DNA of 42,798 nucleotides from an uncultured bacterium (GTDB taxonomy: Bacteria > Verrucomicrobiota > Lentisphaeria > Victivallales > UBA1829). The stretch covers positions 4,208 through 47,005 of the forward strand of contig CACWOL010000014.1 in assembly GCA_902762495.1 (NCBI GenBank), written 5' to 3'. Within the stretch, counting starts at the first letter, position 1; each line of letters opens with the position of its first letter. The notes under the pieces were generated by a model. The model searched no databases. It had not been told where the DNA came from and saw only the letters and a program-made list of their open reading frames with translations. Below, piece by piece: positions 7,866 to 14,170 of the stretch. A program made the translations under genes and the position numbers.

Positions 7866-9533
7866 ATGGCCATATTCGAAGAAAAACAGCCCTCGGTCCG
7901 CTGGATCGTGCTGCTGATCGCCGCGGCGTTCCTCGTTTCCTTCCCGCTCATGCAGATCGGGACGAACGAGCTGTACTCTACGGAGGGCGAGTACGCGGCG
8001 GCGGCGCTTGAGTTCACCGGGGCGAATACGCTGGTCACCGTGCACGGTACGCTGCCGGACTCGGTGTTCCCACTGTATCCGGTGCTGGTGCGCCTGCTGC
8101 TGAACTGCGGCCTGCCGCTCGAATTCTCCCTGCGGTTCATGTCCCTGCTGCCGCTGGCGCTGCTGGCGTTGCTGACGGGGCTGATCTGCGGGCGTTCGGC
8201 TGACCGGCAGGCGGGCGCGGCGGCGGCAGTCATCGTGCTGACGACGGTCCTGGCAGGCTCGAAAGCGCCGGAAGGGTATCCGCAGCTGCTGTCCGTCCTG
8301 ATCGTGTACGGCGGTTGGATGCTTTGGTTCTACCTCGGGTTCGTCCGGTCGAACTGGAACGCCGCGTGGCTTGCGGTCGGGCTGTTCGGCGGGCTCGCGT
8401 TCTACTCCAACGGCCTCACGGCGGTTGTGTATTTCCTCGTGCCGCTGGCGTTCCAGCAGAGGCCGTTCCGTGTGTGGTCGAAACTTCAGAAGCCTGGACT
8501 TTTCATTGCGATCCTGCTGGGCGCGGTCTTCTTCTTCGCGTGGCTGACGCCGATCCAGAATTTCCTGGCGGCGAATCCCGAAGTGCCGCATGAAACGCCG
8601 AACTTCCGCCTTTTGACGTATTTCAAGGATATCGCGGTCCGTCCGTTCGACGCCGCCTTCCGGTTCTTCCCGTGGTCGCTGATGCTGTGGGCGCCGTTCT
8701 GCCCGGCATTGATCGCCATCGAACGCAATCCTCTGCTCATCAAGTACCACCGGATCCTGTTCGTGGTGCTCGGGCTTCTGATCTGGTTCAATCCGCAGAC
8801 CAAGCCGCGCGATTACTTCTATCTGCTCCCGGTCGCCTCCGCCCTGGTCGCGTTCAACTACTGGATCCTGGTGCGTCGCTACGCCGGCAAGTTCTTCGGC
8901 ATTTTCACGATTCTGGCTATGCTGGCGCTCGCGGCGGGCGCGGCGTCCGTCGCCTATCTGGTCCTGCCGCAGGACGTGTTTTCGAAGTTCGCGTTCGGGA
9001 TCGAGCTGCCGGCCGAAAAACCGGTCTTCTCCCTGCTGGCGAAGGCCGAGATCGCGCTGTCGTTCGTCATGGCATTTTCCGCACTCCTGCTGATCCGCCT
9101 GCGCCGTCCGGTCTGGCTGACCTATCTTCTGGTGTTCACCTCGTTCATGCTGCTCTTCTGGGCCGTGGTGAATCCCGTCCGGACCATGAATGAGAACAAG
9201 AGAGCCCTGGCGGACGGCATCCTGACTGCGCTGAACGGAAAAGACGCGGCGGCGGATCCCGCTTCCGTTCCCGCGACGCTTTACAAGGACCCGGCCATCA
9301 TGGGGCTGTATTCCGAGGGCTGCTACATCGGGATCCCGATCCGCACGCTCGCCCACGACAAGATACCGGCGGGCGTTGATCCCGCGTATGTCCTGACCGC
9401 GGACGTGCCCTCGCATCAGGCGCGCACCTGGACCCGTCTGTACGACAGCGAGTACCGGGGCAAACATCTGTATATCTACAAAGGCGTTCTTAAAAAGGAG
9501 CTTTCCGATGACGACGAATATGACTATGAATGA
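7866..9533 (+). CDS. ArnT/PMT-like polyprenyl-linked glycosyltransferase, multi-pass membrane protein
   Basis: A 555-residue inner-membrane protein with roughly ten to twelve hydrophobic segments up to about residue 440 and a soluble C-terminal part. The first segment (about 13-29) is followed by the loop NELYSTEGEYAAAALEF, which has the acidic residues that GT83/ArnT-type enzymes keep in their first periplasmic loop. Such enzymes move a sugar from a polyprenyl phosphate carrier to lipid A or other envelope acceptors. The sugar and acceptor cannot be told from sequence. The ribosome-binding site is weak (AAGAGG about 15 nt upstream). The stop lies 26 nt inside the next gene (rlmN), indicating translational coupling. 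Confidence 0.7.
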   Translation: MAIFEEKQPSVRWIVLLIAAAFLVSFPLMQIGTNELYSTEGEYAAAALEFTGANTLVTVHGTLPDSVFPLYPVLVRLLLNCGLPLEFSLRFMSLLPLALLALLTGLICGRSADRQAGAAAAVIVLTTVLAGSKAPEGYPQLLSVLIVYGGWMLWFYLGFVRSNWNAAWLAVGLFGGLAFYSNGLTAVVYFLVPLAFQQRPFRVWSKLQKPGLFIAILLGAVFFFAWLTPIQNFLAANPEVPHETPNFRLLTYFKDIAVRPFDAAFRFFPWSLMLWAPFCPALIAIERNPLLIKYHRILFVVLGLLIWFNPQTKPRDYFYLLPVASALVAFNYWILVRRYAGKFFGIFTILAMLALAAGAASVAYLVLPQDVFSKFAFGIELPAEKPVFSLLAKAEIALSFVMAFSALLLIRLRRPVWLTYLLVFTSFMLLFWAVVNPVRTMNENKRALADGILTALNGKDAAADPASVPATLYKDPAIMGLYSEGCYIGIPIRTLAHDKIPAGVDPAYVLTADVPSHQARTWTRLYDSEYRGKHLYIYKGVLKKELSDDDEYDYE

Positions 9534-11676
9534 TCCGAAACCCTTTCTGGCGTCCGCTTCGAAGCAGGAGATCGCCGCGGCGCTGAAAGCGGCAGGACAG
9601 CCCGGATACCGCGCCGACCAGGTCTACGACTGGATCGTGAAGAAATGGATCGTCGATCCGGCGCTCATGACCAATCTTTCCGCCGCCGCGAAAGAGGCGC
9701 TTTCGGCGGCGTTCCTGTGCCCGTCCGTCGCGATCGAGGCGGAGTACCCCGCCGACGACGGTTCCGCGAAGTACCTGCTGCGGCTTCATGACGGCGAAAC
9801 GATCGAATGCGCCCGCATCCCCGCCGAGGACGGCCGCATGACGTTCTGCCTGAGCTCGCAGGTCGGCTGCCCCGTGTCCTGCGTGTTCTGTTCCAGCGGC
9901 GAATCCGGCCTCACGCGCAACCTCGCCGCGGGCGAGATCATCGAACAGTATTTCCTGCTCTGCCGCAAGCTCGGACAGGCCCCGGACAACGTGGTCATGA
10001 TGGGCATCGGCGAACCGCTTCTGAACTTTGACAACCTTGTCGCCGCGCTGAACGTGATCACCAACCCGGACGGCGTCGCGCTCGCCCAGCGCCGCGTCAC
10101 CATCTCCACCAGCGGCTGGACGCCCGGCATCAAGGCGCTGACCGGGCTCCGCAAGCAGTGGAATCTGGCGCTGTCGCTCCACGCCCCGGACGACAAGACG
10201 CGCGCAATGCTCATCCCCACGAAATTCCGCCGCGACATCCGCGAGATCCTCGCCGCATGCCAGGAACACCGCGAGGTCACGGGGCGTCTGCTCACCATCG
10301 AATACGTTCTCCTCGCGGGCATCAACGATTCGCCTGAAATGGGACGCAAGTTCGCGCGTCTCGCCGCCGACGCCAATGCGAAGGTCAACCTCATCCCGTA
10401 CAACAAGGCGCGCGGCGCGTTCGAACGTCCCTCGCGCGAGACCGTCAAGCGCTTCGAGAACGCACTGAAAACCCTGCATGTGCCCGTGACCGTCCGCGTC
10501 GAAAAGGGCGCCTCCGCCACGGCCGCCTGCGGACAGCTTCGCGCGACCTCGAAGAAGTCCGCCGCAGGCAAATTCGTTACGATATTCGCCGCTGCTCTGA
10601 CGCTCCTTGCCGCGGCCTCCTGCTCCTTCTTCTCTTCACAGCCGAAGGAGCTTAACGAGCATCAGCGCGAGCTCATGGCGCAGGTCGTCAGCCCGGAAGA
10701 AGACCTCGCTCCGCTCTACAACGCGCTTTCCGTCACCGACCCGAATTTCATCGACCCGGAGACCGGACGCACCCCGCTCATGACGGCCATCGCGCTTGCC
10801 GATGCGCCGCGCGTTTCCGCGCTTCTGGCGTCCAAGGCCGATCCCAACGCGAAGGATGCGAACGGCGTCCGGGCGATCCATTACGCGGCCGGCGAACCCG
10901 ATTCGTCGATCCTCCGCACGCTGATCATCGGCGGCGCGGACATCAACGCGAAGGGCCGTGCCGGCAAGACACCCATCATGGAGGCCGCCCGCCTCGGATT
11001 GTTCCAGAACGTGAAGATACTCGCCGAAGCCGGCGCGGACCTGGAGGCGCGCGACGATCTCGAACGCAACGTGGTGATGTTCGGCGCGATGGCGAAACAC
11101 GGCTCGGTCGACGTCGTGAAATACCTGCTCGAAAACGGTGCTCCGGATTTCACGTTCACTAGCAAGGGCGAGACGCCGCTCTTCCTCGCGATCGACTACG
11201 GCAATACCAGCACCGCGCTGTATCTGCTTACCAATATTGAGAGATTCGAGGGGAACCAGGGCATCCATGCCGGGCCGATCAACGTCGAATACACCATCTT
11301 CAACCGCTACAACGAAGCGACGGCCATCGGGCTTGCCGCCATGAAACACGCGATCTACGCCAACGACATGAAGATCGTAAAGGCGCTGGTCGAAAACGAC
11401 CTGCCGCTGAATTCGAGCGTGAACCGCATCTACAGGGGACTGGATCGCGCCAATATCGAAGGTTTCCACGAACTCCTTGCGCGCAACGGCGTCATCGAGG
11501 ACGGCAAGAAGCCGCTCTTCTGGGCCGCGGAGACGAATAATCTGCCGATCGTAGAGTATCTTGTGGAACACGGCGCCGATCCCAGTGAGATCGACCATGC
11601 CGGAAACCGCCCGATTTCCTACGCCCGCAAACGGGACGTCATCGAATATCTCGATAAAGTCATGAAAGAAGAATGA
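9508..11676 (+). CDS. rlmN: RlmN 23S rRNA (A2503-C2) methyltransferase fused to an ankyrin-repeat lipoprotein
   Basis: One open frame of 722 codons. Residues 1-345 are a full RlmN: radical-SAM cluster C121-x3-C125-x2-C128, GIGEPLLN (167-174), ISTSG (199-203), LSLHAPDD (222-229) and the C-terminal ACGQL with the mechanistic Cys C341. RlmN methylates A2503 of 23S rRNA and A37 of some tRNAs. Directly after it come a basic stretch (KKSAAGK), a hydrophobic segment (356-370) and a lipobox-like AAASC with C372, then ankyrin repeats (about 415-560 and 660-715; for example GADINAKGRAGKTPIMEAA). This second half looks like a complete lipoprotein precursor without its own start. No ATG, GTG or TTG lies in frame between C341 and the lipobox; the nearest in-frame candidates are GTG at 10480 and 10486, inside RlmN. 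An AAGGAG site precedes 9508. It overlaps recO by ATGA. Confidence 0.85.
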   Translation: MTTNMTMNDPKPFLASASKQEIAAALKAAGQPGYRADQVYDWIVKKWIVDPALMTNLSAAAKEALSAAFLCPSVAIEAEYPADDGSAKYLLRLHDGETIECARIPAEDGRMTFCLSSQVGCPVSCVFCSSGESGLTRNLAAGEIIEQYFLLCRKLGQAPDNVVMMGIGEPLLNFDNLVAALNVITNPDGVALAQRRVTISTSGWTPGIKALTGLRKQWNLALSLHAPDDKTRAMLIPTKFRRDIREILAACQEHREVTGRLLTIEYVLLAGINDSPEMGRKFARLAADANAKVNLIPYNKARGAFERPSRETVKRFENALKTLHVPVTVRVEKGASATAACGQLRATSKKSAAGKFVTIFAAALTLLAAASCSFFSSQPKELNEHQRELMAQVVSPEEDLAPLYNALSVTDPNFIDPETGRTPLMTAIALADAPRVSALLASKADPNAKDANGVRAIHYAAGEPDSSILRTLIIGGADINAKGRAGKTPIMEAARLGLFQNVKILAEAGADLEARDDLERNVVMFGAMAKHGSVDVVKYLLENGAPDFTFTSKGETPLFLAIDYGNTSTALYLLTNIERFEGNQGIHAGPINVEYTIFNRYNEATAIGLAAMKHAIYANDMKIVKALVENDLPLNSSVNRIYRGLDRANIEGFHELLARNGVIEDGKKPLFWAAETNNLPIVEYLVEHGADPSEIDHAGNRPISYARKRDVIEYLDKVMKEE

Positions 11677-12275
11677 GCACGGGCAGCTTCAAGACCCGGT
11701 ACATGATCCTCCGCAAGACGCCGTTCCGCGACACAAGCCTCGTCGTCGCCGGGATCAGCGCGGATTACGGACGGCTTGATTTCGTGCTGAAGGGCGCACG
11801 CGCTATCGGCAAAAAGCAGTTCCCGACCGCTGACGTGTTCCGCGAATTCCTCCTCGAATTCCGGCCGTCGCGCCGGGCGGAATCCATGCCGACGCTCGTT
11901 TCCCTGGACCTGACCGCCTCGCACGACGGCATCGCGCAGTCCATGGACTGTTACCTCGCGGCTTGTTCCTTCGCGGTCGAAACGCTTCGCCGCGCACAGC
12001 CTATGCTCGAAATGCCGTTGACCTGGCAGGCGTTTTCGGTGATGCTGACCCGCATGGAACGCACTTTGTCGCCCAAAATCCCGCTCATGCTCGCCCGGTT
12101 GGCCGTCCTGCGCGAACACGGCATGCTTTCCGACGTCGTGCCGTATCCGGACCTGCTTGGTGCGCTGTTCCGCTGCTCCGTCGATGCCGATGCCCCGTGG
12201 CCGGAGATCGACGAGACCGCGCTGAACCGTATCGACGGCTGGGTGGAGACCCGTTGCCGCATGCTTACGGTATGA
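11673..12275 (+). CDS. recO: DNA repair protein RecO
   Basis: A 200-residue protein whose N-terminal OB-fold pattern (TRYMILRKTPFRDTSLVVAG, then YGRLDFVLKGARAIGKK) is that of RecO, which loads RecA on SSB-coated DNA with RecR. The helical middle (about 85-165) follows as expected. It is shorter than the usual 230-250 residues, and the zinc-finger Cys set of many RecO proteins is not seen. Its ATG overlaps the stop of the upstream fusion gene (ATGA), so translation is coupled. Confidence 0.75.
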   Translation: MSTGSFKTRYMILRKTPFRDTSLVVAGISADYGRLDFVLKGARAIGKKQFPTADVFREFLLEFRPSRRAESMPTLVSLDLTASHDGIAQSMDCYLAACSFAVETLRRAQPMLEMPLTWQAFSVMLTRMERTLSPKIPLMLARLAVLREHGMLSDVVPYPDLLGALFRCSVDADAPWPEIDETALNRIDGWVETRCRMLTV

Positions 12276-12520
12276 CCGTTTTTTGCAGGAAACGAGCGGA
12301 AATACAAAAAAAAACAGAAAAAAACGGAAACCCGTGTAGAATCGGCGAAAAAGATGCGTTCTTTCCTGTGTGTCTTTCCCGTCGGTACATCAAAATACTG
12401 ATTGTTTTTTTGATGCGGGGCGTTGAATCGGCGGGAAAGACCCGTTCTTTAAAGCGACGGGACAGTGGCCCGACGAGATAGAAACGAAAAATGCAAACAA
12501 CACAGTATAAGGAGGCTACT
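12276..12520. other. Intergenic region before the secreted repeat protein, 245 bp
   Basis: A-rich DNA (12300-12330) is followed by nested inverted repeats (12372-12441). No convincing promoter pair or T-run terminator was found. An AAGGAGG ribosome-binding site sits at 12509-12515. Confidence 0.55.
12372..12441 (+). repeat. Nested inverted repeats in the leader of the secreted repeat protein
   Basis: Outer arms GTCTTTCCCG (12372-12381) and CGGGAAAGAC (12432-12441) match over 10 bp. Inner arms CATCAAAA (12388-12395) and TTTTGATG (12408-12415) match over 8 bp. The two pairs are nearly concentric and could fold into one interrupted stem-loop. They lie about 80 bp before the next start codon. 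Confidence 0.55.
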
Positions 12521-13399
12521 ATGAACAAGATTCTTACACTTACAGTCGCCGGAATCCTTTTCGCCGGAATCGGAACGACCGGAATCGTGAATGCACAGGC
12601 ACCCTTTGGCAGACAGCAGGCCGGAACTCTCCAGCGCGGCCAGCGTGGTTTTGGTATGATGCAACGCGGACAGCAGGGATTTGCCTTTGGCAGAGGTGCT
12701 CAGCGCGGTCCGCAGGCCGGATTCGGAATCGCTCCACAGGCAGGTCGTCAGGGCTTTGGCAGAGGCACTGCTCCACAGGCCGGACGTCAGGGGTTCGGCA
12801 GAGGCACTGCTCCGCAGGGCGGACGTCGGCAGATAGCCGGACGCGGCGGACAGCGCGGCGGCTTCGGAATCGCTCCGCAGGCAGGCCGTCAGGGCTTTGG
12901 CAGAGGCGCTGCTCCGCAGGGCGGACGTCGGCAGATAGCCGGACGCGGCGGACAGCGCGGCGGCTTCGGCATGATGCCGCAGAGAGGATTCGGCTTTGGA
13001 GTCAGACCGCAGGCGGCTCAGCCGCGCGGACCTCAGGCCGTTGGTCCCCAGGCTCGTGGACCTCAGGCTCAGGCCCGTAGACCTCAGGCACAGCCGCGCG
13101 GACATCAGGCCGTCGGTCCCCAGGCTCGTGGACCTCAGGCTCAGCCGCGCGGACATCAGGCCAGTCCTCAGGCGGTACAGCCCCGCGGCCCTCAGGTACA
13201 GCCCCGCGGACCTCAGGTACAGCCCCGCGGACCTCAGGCTGGTCCTCAGGCTCAGCCGCGCGGACTTCAGGCCGGACCTCAGGCGGTACAACCTCGCGGA
13301 CCTCAGGTACAGCCCCGCGGACCTCAGGCCGGTCCTCAGGCGGTACAGCCTCGCGGCCCCCAGGTCCGCGGACCTCAGGCCGGACCGGGCAGAAGATAA
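12521..13399 (+). CDS. Secreted low-complexity Gln/Gly/Arg/Pro repeat protein
   Basis: A 292-residue protein with a clear signal peptide (MNKILTLTVAGILFAGIG to VNAQA, about 27 residues). The start at 12521 is chosen because AAGGAGG lies 6 nt before it; an upstream ATG at 12491 lacks such a site and would spoil the signal peptide. The mature part has no globular domain. The first half carries Gly/Arg/Phe-rich units such as QAGRQGFGRGTAPQ and GGRRQIAGRGGQRGGF; the second half is a near-periodic run of PRGPQAxP and PQAQPRGPQV units. It is strongly basic, with almost no acidic residues. No family was recognised. It precedes the ECF sigma factor and the kinase, whose periplasmic tail has the same Gln/Gly/Arg/Pro bias. 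It may be a cell-envelope or extracellular matrix protein. Confidence 0.75.
   Translation: MNKILTLTVAGILFAGIGTTGIVNAQAPFGRQQAGTLQRGQRGFGMMQRGQQGFAFGRGAQRGPQAGFGIAPQAGRQGFGRGTAPQAGRQGFGRGTAPQGGRRQIAGRGGQRGGFGIAPQAGRQGFGRGAAPQGGRRQIAGRGGQRGGFGMMPQRGFGFGVRPQAAQPRGPQAVGPQARGPQAQARRPQAQPRGHQAVGPQARGPQAQPRGHQASPQAVQPRGPQVQPRGPQVQPRGPQAGPQAQPRGLQAGPQAVQPRGPQVQPRGPQAGPQAVQPRGPQVRGPQAGPGRR
12798..12969 (+). repeat. Tandem coding duplication, 102-bp period
   Basis: A 70-bp block at 12798-12867 recurs at 12900-12969 with one visible difference (ACT to GCT). The period of 102 bp keeps the reading frame, so 34 residues were duplicated recently. Confidence 0.85.
13013..13390 (+). repeat. Short-period coding repeats (PRGPQ-type)
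   Basis: Units of CCGCGCGGACCTCAGG type, coding PRGPQ with variants of QA, QV or GPQA between them, recur many times in frame. The DNA units are nearly identical, which suggests slippage or unequal exchange. Copy number may vary between strains. Confidence 0.8.
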
Positions 13400-13460
13400 A
13401 TCTCCCGTACAGAAGAGAATCCAGTCTGGCAAGAAGGACAGATTAACCTGAATCCGAAAA

Positions 13461-13494
13461 AACTCCCGGTTCCCGCAAAGGTCCGGGAGTTTTT
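13461..13494 (+). terminator. Rho-independent terminator after the secreted repeat protein
   Basis: AACTCCCGG (13461-13469) pairs with CCGGGAGTT (13483-13491), followed by TTTTTCG. It separates the repeat-protein transcript from the sigma factor promoter that begins 4 bp later. Confidence 0.85.
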
Positions 13495-13497
13495 CGT

Positions 13498-13525
13498 TTG
13501 ACTTTCCTGCAAACTTAGTTATAGT
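13498..13525 (+). promoter_or_regulatory. Promoter of the sigma factor-kinase operon
   Basis: TTGACT (13498-13503) and TATAGT (13520-13525) are 16 bp apart. This is an ordinary housekeeping-type promoter, so constitutive expression is likely. Confidence 0.6.
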
Positions 13526-13573
13526 AATACGAAAGACATTGCAATCCTTTCCCCGAACATAGGAACCCCTGTT

Positions 13574-14170
13574 ATGACTCCGCAGGATGCAGAAGAACTG
13601 AATCCCCTCGATCCGGTTTTCGCGGAACACCGCGACCGGCTTCTGGCTCTCGCCCGGCGCAACCTGAATCCCGTGCTTCTTCGGCGGATCTCGCCGGAAG
13701 ACGTGGTGCAGGAGACGATGGCTGCGGCGTGCCGCAGGATGGATTTCCTGCGGAACTGCCCTGAGGTCCCGGTATACTGCAAGCTGCGGCGGATCCTCTT
13801 TCAGACGATCACGGACCTGGAACGGAAGCATCTGCAGAGCCCGAAGCGCGACGCCTACCGGGAACGGGAAGTCGTGGACGAAAAGGATGTTTCTTCGCCG
13901 GATTTGAACTGGAATATGTTCGCGGACACCGTGACTGGGCCGCTGACGCAGCTCGCGCGGCAGGACCGTTACGAGCTCCTGCGGAAAACGATGGAATCCC
14001 TGCCGGAACACGACCGCGAGATCCTGGAGCTCCGGCATTTCGACGGGATGAGCAACACGGAATGCGCGGAGGCGCTGCACCTGACGCAGAAGGCGGCGAG
14101 CATCCGTTATGTGCGCGCGCTGGAGCACCTGAAGAAACAGCTGATCGAATTTACCGAGTTCAGACCGTGA
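13574..14170 (+). CDS. ECF-type RNA polymerase sigma factor (planctomycete/Lentisphaera-like)
   Basis: A 198-residue sigma-70 family protein with regions 2 and 4 only. Region 2 covers about 15-85, with ISPEDVVQETMAAACRR at 39-55 where polymerase binds. Region 4 covers about 133-190, with SLPEHDREILELRHFDGMS (142-160) and the recognition helix in LTQKAASIRYVRALEHLKK. The long charged linker between them (88-120) resembles sigma factors of Planctomycetes, Verrucomicrobia and Lentisphaerae. No anti-sigma gene is adjacent. The stop codon overlaps the GTG start of a Ser/Thr kinase (GTGA), so the two are translationally coupled. Such pairs suggest control of the sigma factor by phosphorylation, which is inference here. 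Confidence 0.85.
   Translation: MTPQDAEELNPLDPVFAEHRDRLLALARRNLNPVLLRRISPEDVVQETMAAACRRMDFLRNCPEVPVYCKLRRILFQTITDLERKHLQSPKRDAYREREVVDEKDVSSPDLNWNMFADTVTGPLTQLARQDRYELLRKTMESLPEHDREILELRHFDGMSNTECAEALHLTQKAASIRYVRALEHLKKQLIEFTEFRP

Noticed and set aside
12700..13390. Regularly spaced repeats considered as a CRISPR array
   Set aside because: The repeats are contiguous, keep the reading frame and have no unique spacers; they are coding repeats.
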